Of a stretch of DNA of 64,000 nucleotides, positions 24,718-33,729 are shown in pieces; position 1 is the stretch's first letter; each line of letters opens with the position of its first letter. The DNA lies in assembly GCA_029781135.1 (NCBI GenBank), contig JAKOXH010000038.1:20377-84376 (forward strand). The letters are read 5' to 3'. The stretch comes from Planctomycetota bacterium (lineage in GTDB: Bacteria > Planctomycetota > Planctomycetia > Pirellulales > Lacipirellulaceae). A program made the position numbers and the translations under genes. The notes below the pieces were generated by a model. It was not told the origin of the DNA and did not search any database. It was given only the letters and a program-made list of their open reading frames with translations.

Positions 24718-26280
24718 TTACGAGTGTGCGTTTGATTTCATGTCGAGTAAGTACTCTGCGATTGCGTACTGCGACGCCGGGACGTCGCTGTAGGCGCAGA
24801 TCGATACCGCTGCTTCTGGGAAGTCGTCGAGAATGCTGGGGACGCCCAGCGACACCAAAACAACGTCTTGCCGTTGCTGCAAAACTGCTTGCAAAAACTG
24901 ATACTGTTCCGGTCGCAAGCCAAACGCGTGCCAAGCCGCTGGACGGACAACGATTGCGATTAGCAACTGCTTGGCTTCGCGGGCGACAACTTCGGCCACA
25001 GTGTACGAACTCGCATCTGCCGACGGCCCTAGCGCGATATACGTTGTTTCGTGGAATCCACCGCGCAGGGCGGCCGCCAGCGGCTGTTCGACCACATCGG
25101 CCTTTGCCGCAAACGGCGTGAGCAGGATCGCCGTGAGTGGCTTGATTGCATCAAGCGGTATCATTGAATCGCGATTCTGCCGCACGATATGAATCGATTG
25201 GCGGGCGACCGACTTTGCCGCGTCATCGGCGTTCCCTGGCGGTGGTGGTGCGGACCGCACCGCCTTCAGTTCCCAGACACGCCGCAGCGATTCATCGACC
25301 CGCCCTTCGTCGAGTTGGCCGTTTTCGACGCAATCGCAAAGGTAATCGACGACCGCCAGCGGATCGCTGAGATCTAACAGGAGATCGACGCGAGCTCGTA
25401 AGGCCGCTAGCGCCATTTCGCCTTCGGAAACGAATCGCTCGCGAACGCCGGCCATCAAAAGGCTATCCGTACAAACTACGCCTTTGAATCCCATTTCCTC
25501 GCGCAGCAGATTCTTGAGAATGAGCGGCGAGAGCGTGGCCGGTGTACCGCTGGGGTCGAGGGCAGGGTAGGCAACATGGGCCGTCATGATCAGCCGACAG
25601 TGCGCGTCGATCGCCGCCTGGAATGGCATAAGTTCGCACGACTCCAATTCCGCCATGGTTTTACTGACGCTCGGCAGCGTCGAGTGCGAATCGAGATCGG
25701 TATCGCCGTGACCGGGAAAATGCTTCGCCGTGGCGTGAAGACCACATGCCTGTACGTGACGCACGAACCGGGCAACTAGCTCGGCAGTTCGGGTCGGCTC
25801 GTCGTGAAGCGCTCGCGTGGCGATGATCGGATTCTCGGGATTCGTGGCGACATCGGCCACGGGGCCGAATGTGATATGAATGCCGGCGTTCCAGGCCTCG
25901 TGCGCAAGCACTTCGGTGAATCGCTCGATTGCCGCCTCGCCTTCTTTTTCGGGCATTTTGCCAAAGGCCATCGCGTGGGGAAACAACGTGAAGTCGCTAA
26001 CCTGTTGGCCGACGCCGCGCTCAATGTCCGACCCGACCAAGAGTGGAACCTTCGCTTGCCGCTGCAAGCGGTTGAGCACCTGGCGAGTGGCTGGCCCGCC
26101 GTTGAACAGCACCAGGCCCCCAAAGCAACATTCTGCGAGCAACCGGGCAACTGGTTCTTCATCCTCTTCCACGGTGCGCGGCGGCGGCATGTTCGAGCCG
26201 AGCCGCACGAAAATCAGCTGCGCGATTTTCTCGCGCAGCGAAAGTGATTCAATGGTCGGAAGCCACGTCGGACGACTCAT
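24718..26280 (-). CDS. nagZ: GH3 beta-N-acetylglucosaminidase (NagZ-like)
   Basis: 520 residues, no signal peptide. GH3 barrel with the NagZ signature KHFPGHGDTDLDSH (186-199, catalytic His199) and nucleophile Asp272 in VCTDSLLM. NagZ releases N-acetylglucosamine from GlcNAc-(anhydro)MurNAc-peptides in the cytosol. E. coli NagZ is about 340 residues; the extra C-terminal 150-180 residues resemble the second domain of longer GH3 N-acetylglucosaminidases. Its ATG overlaps the TGA of the AmpG-like permease gene (ATGA at 26277-26280), tying import and cleavage together. Confidence 0.88.
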   Translation of the reverse strand: MSRPTWLPTIESLSLREKIAQLIFVRLGSNMPPPRTVEEDEEPVARLLAECCFGGLVLFNGGPATRQVLNRLQRQAKVPLLVGSDIERGVGQQVSDFTLFPHAMAFGKMPEKEGEAAIERFTEVLAHEAWNAGIHITFGPVADVATNPENPIIATRALHDEPTRTAELVARFVRHVQACGLHATAKHFPGHGDTDLDSHSTLPSVSKTMAELESCELMPFQAAIDAHCRLIMTAHVAYPALDPSGTPATLSPLILKNLLREEMGFKGVVCTDSLLMAGVRERFVSEGEMALAALRARVDLLLDLSDPLAVVDYLCDCVENGQLDEGRVDESLRRVWELKAVRSAPPPPGNADDAAKSVARQSIHIVRQNRDSMIPLDAIKPLTAILLTPFAAKADVVEQPLAAALRGGFHETTYIALGPSADASSYTVAEVVAREAKQLLIAIVVRPAAWHAFGLRPEQYQFLQAVLQQRQDVVLVSLGVPSILDDFPEAAVSICAYSDVPASQYAIAEYLLDMKSNAHS

Positions 26281-27593
26281 GCCGCTTCCTCACGCCGGCC
26301 AAACCGCGGGTCGAGGCTCCGCTGCACGATCCACGTGACGATGAAGCTCGGGATCGTCGCGATAATAATCCACACAAAGAACCCCGTGTATTCCAACCCT
26401 TCCAACGCGTAGCCGGCAAAGCTGCCCGGCACGATCAGCCCAAGCGACATGAAGCCGGTGCAAATCGCATAAAATGAAGTTTGATGGGCACCGCGAGAGA
26501 TATACAACATGTACAACATGTAGCCGGTGAAGCCGAGGCCATAGCCAAATTTCTCAATGAGGACCGCAATACTCACCCAAACCAGGCTGATCGGCTGAAA
26601 GTACGCGAGCCCCAGAAAGGCAACATTCGTCAAATTCATCATGATGGCCATCGGCATCAGCCAGACTCGCAGCCCATGCCGCGCAGCCAGCATGCCACCC
26701 AAAACGCCACCGGCGAGTAGCGCTGCCACGCCGAAAGTGCCATTGATCAAGCCGACTTGATCTTCCAGCAAGCCCAGGCCGCCGACGGAGCGGCTATCCA
26801 GCAGGAACTTGCCAATGAATTTCACGACTTGCGCTTCCGCGAATCGATAGAGCAGTAAGAAGGGCAGGGCGGTGGCAATCGGTATCTCCATAAAGTACTG
26901 CTTGAACGTGCTCCCAACCTCGCCCATAACGTGCAGCACGGTTACGTCTTTCGTCGCGATTTCTTTGGGGGCAGTTTTTGGCAACATAAGTGCGTGGTAG
27001 GTTGCCATCATAAAGAAAGTGAGGGCGGCCGCACCGTGCGTAACACCCCAAGCCCAGGCCGCATCGTAGCCAGCCCGGATCAGCCACCCGGCGAGCATCA
27101 CCAAAATGCCTTCGCCGAAGATCCACCCACCACGAAACGCGACGCTGCGAATCCCCGCGAACCAGGTTTGGTCGTGAGCGGGCAGCGCCCGCATGTAAAA
27201 GCCATCGGCCGCGATGTCATGCGTGGCCGATACCAAGGCGAGCAGGGCGTAGGCTGCCATCGTCCACACGACATAATGCTCGCGCGTGTAACCAAAGCCG
27301 ATCGCCGCGAAGGCGAAGCTTGCCAGAAACTCAGTAGTCCAAATCCAGCGCCGCTCGGTGCCGATCAACTCGACGAGGGGACTCCACAGCGGTTTGAACG
27401 TCCATGGTAACCCCAGCCAACTGGTGTATCCGATCACCACGGCCGAAACTCCCAGCCGGGTGTACGGATACGTGAGAACATTCATCACCAGCACGTAGGG
27501 AAGTGCCTGCGCGAAGTACAGGCTCGGCACCCACCACCAGGGCCGTCGGCCCGTTGGCGTTGCCTGATCGCCGATTAGAATTTCACCCGGCAT
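26277..27593 (-). CDS. AmpG-like muropeptide permease (MFS)
   Basis: 438 residues with about 12 membrane helices. AmpG-subfamily features: GLPWTFKPLWSPLVE after helix 2 and ATHDIAADGFYMRAL around helix 4. AmpG imports GlcNAc-anhydroMurNAc-peptides. The N-terminus SLYFAQALPYVLVMNV also fits the family. It begins 3 bp after the DigH-like gene and overlaps nagZ by four bases, so function in murein uptake is strongly suggested by context. A different MFS substrate cannot be excluded from sequence alone. Confidence 0.83.
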   Translation of the reverse strand: MPGEILIGDQATPTGRRPWWWVPSLYFAQALPYVLVMNVLTYPYTRLGVSAVVIGYTSWLGLPWTFKPLWSPLVELIGTERRWIWTTEFLASFAFAAIGFGYTREHYVVWTMAAYALLALVSATHDIAADGFYMRALPAHDQTWFAGIRSVAFRGGWIFGEGILVMLAGWLIRAGYDAAWAWGVTHGAAALTFFMMATYHALMLPKTAPKEIATKDVTVLHVMGEVGSTFKQYFMEIPIATALPFLLLYRFAEAQVVKFIGKFLLDSRSVGGLGLLEDQVGLINGTFGVAALLAGGVLGGMLAARHGLRVWLMPMAIMMNLTNVAFLGLAYFQPISLVWVSIAVLIEKFGYGLGFTGYMLYMLYISRGAHQTSFYAICTGFMSLGLIVPGSFAGYALEGLEYTGFFVWIIIATIPSFIVTWIVQRSLDPRFGRREEAA

Positions 27594-27596
27594 TGG

Positions 27597-29159
27597 TTAA
27601 TTGCGGTGTTCCAGGGTGATTGGCGTCGGATCGCTTTCGACCCCCAGGCGCGAGATCGTGGAGACGACGACGGCCGTCGGCCGGCCGTCGCCCGTCGCGG
27701 GCAACGCAAGCGTTTGCTCAACCCCAGGCACGATCTTGGTCTTCCAGCCGCTCGGCAGTTGTTCGCGCACCGCCCATTGCCAAGGCCGCTGGTCGCCGGA
27801 TGAAAGTTTCAGCGTGATCGTGATCCGGTCTTCCTTGGCCGTCGCGGCGTCAGCGGGTTTCGCCGGCTTCTCCTCGCCTAACCACGGAGATGCGGGCACG
27901 AGCGCCGGTTCGGCGTAGGGGCCTTGCTTGAGGCGATCGGCAATGCCGCCATAGTTGTGCATGAGCGCTTTCATGCTGAAATGCACATTCCCGCTGGCGC
28001 CGGGCGTTGCCCGCGTGGCCTCAATCTGCTTCAGCAAGTCGTCCGCGGTCCACGTTCGTTCGGTCGCTTCATCTTTCGAGCCCTTGCGAATTCGCGACGT
28101 GAAATTGCCCGGCCACAGGTGCCGCTGCTTTATGTTCTGCTCGGCCCACCATCCCAAGAGTTTGGGATAGCTTTGTCCTTTGCTATCGACCTTCCAATAG
28201 AGTTGCGGTGTGAAGTAATCCAGCCAGCCCTCGCGCTGCCATTTGCGGGCATCGGCGTAGAGCGTGGCATACTGATCGAGGCCGGTGATGCCCGGCGGAT
28301 TCCCCGGCCGCCAGATGCCAAACGGGCTGATCCCGACGAGCACCCACGGTTTGACCTTCTTCACCTCGTCGTACATGCGGTGGACCAGGTGGTCGACGTT
28401 CTTCCGCCGCCAGTCGTCGCGGCCGAGCGTTTCGCCCTTCGCCTGGGCGCGGGCGTAGCTCTCATCATCGGGGAAGGGCACGACTTTGCCTGCATCATCC
28501 TTCACTTGATAGGGGTAGAAATAGTCATCGATGTGGACGCCGTCGATATCGTAGCGTTTCACTACGTCGTTGAGCACGGCGATGAAGTTCTCTTCGGCGG
28601 CTGGCTCACCGGGGTCGTACCAAAGATACTTGCCGTACTTGCGCACGACCGCGGCCCTCGCAATGCTCGCATGATCGGGGGACGCGGGCGACTTGGCGCT
28701 CGGCACCCGAACGCGATAGGGATTGAACCACACGTGGAGCTGCAGGCCGCGCCGGTGTGCCTGTTCGACGGCGAACTGCAGAGGATCGTAAAACGGCTCA
28801 GGCGCCTGGCCCATCTTCCCCGTGAGGTACTCGGACCAAGGCTCGAGCTTCGAGGGATAAAAAGCATCGCCCTGCGTGCGCACCTGAAAGATGACCGCGT
28901 TCAAGTTCAGATCGTGACACTTGTCGAGAATCGCGATGAGTTCTTTCTTCTGCTTCTCGACGGGCAGGCCGGGCTTGGACGGCCAATCGATATTCTCGAC
29001 CGTGGCGACCCAAACCGCACGAAACTCGCGGGCAATCGGCGGCAGAGAGGCGGTTTCCTGCTGGACTGGCGCCGCAGCTTGGGCCACGCCAACGATGAAG
29101 TTCAATAGCAGAGTGGTGCGCATCTGCATGAAAGAATATCGCAGGATATTAGGCGTCAT
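27597..29159 (-). CDS. GHL10 (DUF187) family glycosidase, DigH/YddW-like
   Basis: 520 residues with a signal peptide (LLLNFIVGVAQAAA). TIM-barrel of the glycosyl-hydrolase-like 10 family: REFRAVWVATVENIDWPS, LNAVIFQVRTQGDAFYPS, LQLHVWFNPYRV, IDGVHIDDYFYPY and GISPFGIWRPGNPPG. E. coli DigH (YddW), a member, cleaves peptide-free (denuded) murein glycans. It is first in a tight run with the AmpG-like and NagZ-like genes (3-bp gap). The ATG at 29159 has a strong GAGGTGA five bases upstream. The last 100 residues form a small beta domain (ITITLKLSSGDQRPW). Confidence 0.87.
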   Translation of the reverse strand: MTPNILRYSFMQMRTTLLLNFIVGVAQAAAPVQQETASLPPIAREFRAVWVATVENIDWPSKPGLPVEKQKKELIAILDKCHDLNLNAVIFQVRTQGDAFYPSKLEPWSEYLTGKMGQAPEPFYDPLQFAVEQAHRRGLQLHVWFNPYRVRVPSAKSPASPDHASIARAAVVRKYGKYLWYDPGEPAAEENFIAVLNDVVKRYDIDGVHIDDYFYPYQVKDDAGKVVPFPDDESYARAQAKGETLGRDDWRRKNVDHLVHRMYDEVKKVKPWVLVGISPFGIWRPGNPPGITGLDQYATLYADARKWQREGWLDYFTPQLYWKVDSKGQSYPKLLGWWAEQNIKQRHLWPGNFTSRIRKGSKDEATERTWTADDLLKQIEATRATPGASGNVHFSMKALMHNYGGIADRLKQGPYAEPALVPASPWLGEEKPAKPADAATAKEDRITITLKLSSGDQRPWQWAVREQLPSGWKTKIVPGVEQTLALPATGDGRPTAVVVSTISRLGVESDPTPITLEHRN

Positions 29160-29401
29160 GACTTCACCTCATGTACGGTTCCGCGACGGTACATCGCCGT
29201 TCAACTGGGAAGAGACGCGGCGTTCGCATGAGCACCACGACTTCGGGAGCAGCTCTTGTCGGTGATCTTGCGCTCTGCCGCCCAGTCTTAGAATAACTGA
29301 CGGGCCCTTGCGCTTGCAGGGGCGACTGCGCAGGTTCCTAGCGCTATTGCGCAACACGCAGCTCTATGCGGCGATATATTGCGCCAACGCGTTGGGGGGG
29401 A
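29160..29401. promoter_or_regulatory. 242-bp intergenic region upstream of the DigH-AmpG-NagZ run
   Basis: It holds ATTGCGCAAC (29346-29355) and a half-similar ATTGCGCC (29378). These resemble TTGCGCA-type motifs upstream of murQ and the AnmK/regulator pair. It must contain the promoter of the minus-strand run starting at 29159; no clear -35/-10 pair was placed. Confidence 0.4.
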
Positions 29402-31864
29402 TTAGTGTCGTCGTATTCCAGCGGAAAAGAACAAAACGGCGAACAGCATCGCGTAGGATGCCGGCTCGGGAATTGAGAGGCTCGCACCAACTCCCGCTCC
29501 GCTGCCCGCGCTTTGGCCAAAATGAGCACGCCATACATCGAAATCGACCTGCGTGAATAAGGTGCCTAGGCCCATTCGCCAGACGGCATAGTCGGCGGTG
29601 TCCACATTGCCATCGTAATTGAAATCGCCGAGCATCGAGACTTGCAGGTTTATGGAAGCGCCGGTGTCGATCAAGTGGTAGGCGAAATTGCTGGGACCGT
29701 TCGGCGTGCCCAAGGCATGGATGCTTCCGCTTAATGTTCCGTAATTCAACAAGTTGTAAGTGCCAATCGCCAACCCGCCGGTATCGACGAGGCTAATTGA
29801 ACCACCGTTGAGCGTCAGTAATCCGGAAACATCCACGCGATCCGCCGTGCCCGGCGCGGCAAGTTCGAAATCCAAAACTGCTCCGGCGTTGGTTATCAGT
29901 GAACCCACGCCGAGCGATTCAAGACTCGCACCTGGCGCCAAGTGACCGCCGCTGTTCACGGTGACCTCGCCGGATACCGAACCCGTGCCGCCCAGCGTGC
30001 CGCCGTTCACGGCGATCGGCCCCGCGATATTCGTGCCATTGAACTGCAGTACGCCGGCATTGATATCCACGGCACCCAGCGTATTGTTATTGCTCAATCG
30101 CAACGTGCCGGCACCCGTTTTCACCAGACCGCCATTAAGAACGGGAACAGCCACGTCCAGGTCTACATCCGCAGTGCCATTTCCAAGATTGAGACCGCGG
30201 ACACCGCCGGCCAAATCGACGTAGCCCGTGTTGCCAGCGCCACTGCCATTGGTAATCGTCGCGGTCGCATTGTTCAGCGGATTCAAATTCACATCGCCGG
30301 TTATGGCGAGTTTGGCGGGCGTCGAGGCATGCGGCATGAGGTTGATTTGCCGGAACGTGAGCGAGCCGGTGCTACCGGCCAAGGTGAACGTCTTGCCGGC
30401 ATCGACCTGCAGAGTGTTAACGCTGAGGCTGCCCGTCCCACTCAGACTCACCGGTCCAGAGAACTGGGCGGAAATTGGCCCCGATCGCAGCGCGTTGGGG
30501 TAGGTCACCGTATCGGAATAGTAGTTCGGATCGTAATTGATCGTCAGTGAACCGCCCGTGATATCGAGGGCTTCACGCATGTACAGCTTGCGAATGTTGT
30601 GCGATCCCGTGGAAAGAGTCACGGTAATATTGGCGTTCGGCCGCTCAAGAATCACCGTATCGTTCGATCCGGCCGTGGGGCCGCTACCGGCCGCACCAGG
30701 CAAACGCGGCGAGGGCAAAGTGGTTGATCCCTGCACCGGTGACATGTTGGCGAACACGGGCGGGATGTACGGGGCCGCTTGCGGCTGCTGATCAAATGTT
30801 TTTGAAGTGTCGTAAGTGTGAAGGCTCTGGCCGCTGTTCCAGTTGGCCAGCGTGCTCCAATCGCCGCTCGTATCGTTCCACCATAGCGCGGGGATCAGTT
30901 GGTCCTTGACGGATTCCACGTCGCCCTGCGTAACATCGACATCGATATTGCTGTTGCCGTTGTTGTAGCCGCTGAGCCGGGCGGTGCTGGCGTACTGCCA
31001 GAAGGCCCAGGGTTGGGCTATGCCGTAGTCGTCCCACGGGCCATAAATGTAGCTGATGCCGGTTCCGGCATCGCGCGGATTGCTGTTTTGCACATCAATG
31101 GCGCTCGGATTCGATTGGTTGGGCCAGCGCGCCGACCAAAGCGTGGGGAACGCGGGAGATACAACCGTAGGAGGAGTGTTTGATTGCTGTGCTAATTGAG
31201 CCCGTTGGGTTGCCGTTCCTCCGCCCAAAACATTGGCGGCGTAATTGCCATTGATGTAGATGGCGGGTCGAATCTGCATTACCGCGTAAATGCGATTGGA
31301 GAAATCCAACGCGTATTGCGCCATTTCTTGATCGGTGCGGACGCCGTCGCCGGCTTCAAAATCCATGACCGGCGGCAAATAGCCAGGGCGCATCCAGGCA
31401 CTTGCCATCTGCATGAAGTGGTTGGCCTCATCCGCGGCCGAATTTGCGAGCCCCCCAGAATCGGCCGTGGTGGAAAGGACGTCGGGCCGTGCGAAATGGT
31501 AGCTTCCCGCGAACAGCCCTTCATTGGTTGCGCGCGTGATGTTCTGACCGAAGTACGGGTCGTCGTAACGGCGCGATAAGCACGTCGTGGTACTGACACC
31601 GTTGCAATTCACACTCGATGTCAGTACGCCATCGCTGGTGTGATCGAAGCCAGTTGTCCCGCCACGGCTGGCACGAATAAAAACAAAGTCGCGATCGTTC
31701 GTGTTATGCAACGTGCTCCAATTGGTCGTCGACAGATTTCCCTGCCACGCGGAAACGTCGATGCCGAGCAATCGTTGGGCCATGCCGCATTTCGTGCCGC
31801 TCAGCACCACACATGCGACCAGTGTTACCCTAAAAAACGTATAAGTCTTCTTCATGTATCGCAT
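29402..31864 (-). CDS. GH25 lysozyme with beta-helix repeats, dockerin-like loop and PEP-CTERM anchor
   Basis: 820 residues. Signal peptide (VTLVACVVLSGTKCGMA), then a GH25 muramidase domain to about residue 345: GIDVSAWQG (Asp36), VFIRAS, GSYHFARPD, the catalytic pair Asp168/Glu170 in VMDFEAGD, AFWQYAS and IDVDVTQGDV. Residues about 390-740 are Gly/Ser/Thr-rich beta-strand repeats of autotransporter-associated type (LVKTGAGTLRLSNNN, GGTLGGTGSVSGEVTVNSG). A dockerin-like calcium loop (GDFNYDGNVDTADYAVWR) and a PEP-CTERM tail (IPEPASYAMLFAVLFF ... RRH) end the protein. GH25 enzymes cut MurNAc-GlcNAc bonds in peptidoglycan. Confidence 0.9.
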   Translation of the reverse strand: MRYMKKTYTFFRVTLVACVVLSGTKCGMAQRLLGIDVSAWQGNLSTTNWSTLHNTNDRDFVFIRASRGGTTGFDHTSDGVLTSSVNCNGVSTTTCLSRRYDDPYFGQNITRATNEGLFAGSYHFARPDVLSTTADSGGLANSAADEANHFMQMASAWMRPGYLPPVMDFEAGDGVRTDQEMAQYALDFSNRIYAVMQIRPAIYINGNYAANVLGGGTATQRAQLAQQSNTPPTVVSPAFPTLWSARWPNQSNPSAIDVQNSNPRDAGTGISYIYGPWDDYGIAQPWAFWQYASTARLSGYNNGNSNIDVDVTQGDVESVKDQLIPALWWNDTSGDWSTLANWNSGQSLHTYDTSKTFDQQPQAAPYIPPVFANMSPVQGSTTLPSPRLPGAAGSGPTAGSNDTVILERPNANITVTLSTGSHNIRKLYMREALDITGGSLTINYDPNYYSDTVTYPNALRSGPISAQFSGPVSLSGTGSLSVNTLQVDAGKTFTLAGSTGSLTFRQINLMPHASTPAKLAITGDVNLNPLNNATATITNGSGAGNTGYVDLAGGVRGLNLGNGTADVDLDVAVPVLNGGLVKTGAGTLRLSNNNTLGAVDINAGVLQFNGTNIAGPIAVNGGTLGGTGSVSGEVTVNSGGHLAPGASLESLGVGSLITNAGAVLDFELAAPGTADRVDVSGLLTLNGGSISLVDTGGLAIGTYNLLNYGTLSGSIHALGTPNGPSNFAYHLIDTGASINLQVSMLGDFNYDGNVDTADYAVWRMGLGTLFTQVDFDVWRAHFGQSAGSGAGVGASLSIPEPASYAMLFAVLFFSAGIRRH

Positions 31865-32237
31865 CAGGCTAAAAATAGATACGTGTGACCGCGCCGGGCA
31901 GCGACCCGAGCGTATCGGTCACGGCGAGCGTGCCGCCACATCGACACCTAGGTGCTTCGTATACAGGCCATTTGTCTCGCTAACATGATTATCCCTGTCG
32001 TCACGATGCAGGACAAGTTTGGTGCGCACGAATGCGGCGATTCTGCGACGCAGGAAACCACAAAATCCGGCGCATTGCGCAATCGCCTCACGATATCGCG
32101 CAGCGCCGGCACTAGGTCGAGTTGTGGCGTGAAATATCGGCGTCTGCGGGCGCAATCGGCTGAAAGTCGCGCAACAAAAAAGCCGTCCCGAACTTCGGGA
32201 CGGCTAATACGTATTATCGCGTTTCGAGTTCTCCAAT
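31865..32237. promoter_or_regulatory. intergenic region upstream of the GH25 gene
   Basis: 373 bp containing the terminator of the next gene (32176-32205) and a perfect ATTGCGCAAT palindrome at 32074-32083, about 210 bases before the GH25 start. The promoter of the lysozyme gene should lie here but no consensus elements were identified. Confidence 0.4.
32176..32205 (-). terminator. intrinsic terminator of the PEP-CTERM gene at 32238
   Basis: AGCCGTCCCGAA-g-TTCGGGACGGCT on the minus strand, a perfect stem followed by six T residues. It lies 33 bp after the stop codon. Confidence 0.92.
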
Positions 32238-33050
32238 TCATCGACTCGCGCGACGGCGATAGCCGCACAGTGCCGCGCAGGCCAGGCTTGCCAACACGAC
32301 CGCCGCTGGCTCCGGCACGACAACACCATCGTCGATCGAAATGCCATCAATCCACGCGTCGCCCACGGTGCTTCCCAGGCCGGGCCCCATCACCACGGTA
32401 TCCCAACTTTGCGCGGTCGCGGCGGCGATGGTGCGGCTCAGAATGTCATCCACATAGAAATTGATCGTCGTGCCATCCGACAACCGTTCGATTGTGAATT
32501 TGTGCCAACCCGCTGAGCGATTGGGTGAGCCGGGCCCGTCCAAATTGAACCAGCCCATTGTGGCCGAGGGGTATACGATGCGGGCCTGGTACTTGTTGCC
32601 GTTGTAAGTCTCGCCGGGCATTGTCACCGAATTGTACTTGCCAATGGCCAGTAGCTGGGCGAGCGTGCCACTCGCCGTCGTACCGCCATTCGGCAAGCCC
32701 GTACCTCCAGAATACCCGCGAACCTCATTGAAGATCCGAGTAGCTGTCGTACTGGGGGCGTCGTAGATGTAAGACGTAAACGTGCTATAACCACTGAGCT
32801 CATTGCCGCCGTTATCGGCAACAATGTTGTGGTGCATGCGGTCGGTCGAGGTGTCCATCAACGCACTATGAGTGCCACCCGATGGAACGACATTTTGCGC
32901 ATCGCTGATCACCAGCGGACTGGTCCCGGTGGTCGTCCAATTGTTCAAATTTCCCGACTCGAAATTGTCGGAGAAGATAATGGCCGCTGTGGATGCAGTG
33001 GAAAGACCAACTGCTGCCAGGCCGGCTGCCAAAAACGTAAGAAATCTCAT
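32238..33050 (-). CDS. PEP-CTERM exported protein, jelly-roll type
   Basis: 270 residues. Signal peptide MRFLTFLAAGLAAVGLSTAS, a single beta-sandwich body beginning IIFSDNFESGNLNNW (concanavalin/LamG-like pattern, GWHKFTIERLSDGTTINFYVDD), and a C-terminal PEP-CTERM sorting signal (VVPEPAAVVLASLACAALCG ... RRR). GGAGGA stands 5 bases before the ATG. Probably an extracellular or surface-bound protein handled by exosortase; binding target unknown. Confidence 0.85.
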   Translation of the reverse strand: MRFLTFLAAGLAAVGLSTASTAAIIFSDNFESGNLNNWTTTGTSPLVISDAQNVVPSGGTHSALMDTSTDRMHHNIVADNGGNELSGYSTFTSYIYDAPSTTATRIFNEVRGYSGGTGLPNGGTTASGTLAQLLAIGKYNSVTMPGETYNGNKYQARIVYPSATMGWFNLDGPGSPNRSAGWHKFTIERLSDGTTINFYVDDILSRTIAAATAQSWDTVVMGPGLGSTVGDAWIDGISIDDGVVVPEPAAVVLASLACAALCGYRRRASR

Positions 33051-33226
33051 TAGCGTCCTCCAGGTTGAAGTTCAAGAAACGAGGGACGATAAAGCACGCA
33101 AGTCGGCTAAATCAGCCTTCCTCGTCTTTTTACGATAAGCTGCCGCGGCAATGCTTTCAAGCTAATTCGCGCAGCCAAGTCGCGCTATTTTGCCGGCAAG
33201 AGCGGCGGTGCCCCGTCGCGGAACGC

Positions 33227-33652
33227 TCACTTCAGCAAGAAATCCAGCGGCTGCGATGTGCCCGACTCCACACGGGCACTTAATTGGCTGCGCGCTCTCG
33301 ATGAGTATTCCACCGGCAGAGTAAATTTAGGGGGTGGTAAGGCATCTCCCTCTTTGAAGCCAGGAGGGGGGGTAAAACCTTGGTTCACGATGACCACGTA
33401 ATCGCCCGGTGCCAGTTGGACCCCATAGTCGCCTTGCTCGGAAATCGGCGTGGTGACCGGACGACCTGTAGTGGGAAAGAACGTGACTGCCCCCCGCGCG
33501 AGCGGTTCGCCACGATACGTTACCCGCCCCTTTACGGCCGTTTGATTAGAAGCCTGACGGCAGCCGGAATCGGACGCTACGACGGCCAGCAACATTGCAG
33601 CGTATCTGAGCAGCGTGGAAATTCGAAACGCCAAAGCTATGCGTCGAAACAT
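33227..33652 (-). CDS. small exported lipoprotein, transthyretin-like fold
   Basis: About 141 residues. Hydrophobic N-terminus ending in VASDSGC, a possible lipobox, then a carboxypeptidase-regulatory-like beta-sandwich (VKGRVTYRGEPLARGAVTFFPT, QGDYGVQLAPGDYVVIVNQG). Such small lipoproteins accompany DUF1559 genes in planctomycetes. The ATG at 33652 is preferred; the frame is open to 33697. It lies 77 bp downstream of a DUF1559 gene on the same strand. Role unknown. Confidence 0.75.
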   Translation of the reverse strand: MFRRIALAFRISTLLRYAAMLLAVVASDSGCRQASNQTAVKGRVTYRGEPLARGAVTFFPTTGRPVTTPISEQGDYGVQLAPGDYVVIVNQGFTPPPGFKEGDALPPPKFTLPVEYSSRARSQLSARVESGTSQPLDFLLK

Positions 33653-33729
33653 GGGTCCAGTACGTACATCAAACCAAAGCAAGACTTTCGCAAACAACAG
33701 CGACAGATTTGGCTTGCGATACGATGTTC

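Noticed and set aside
27924..29108. 394-codon plus-strand frame opposite the GHL10 glycosidase
   Set aside because: The minus strand shows signal peptide, ribosome binding site and family motifs; the plus frame has none.
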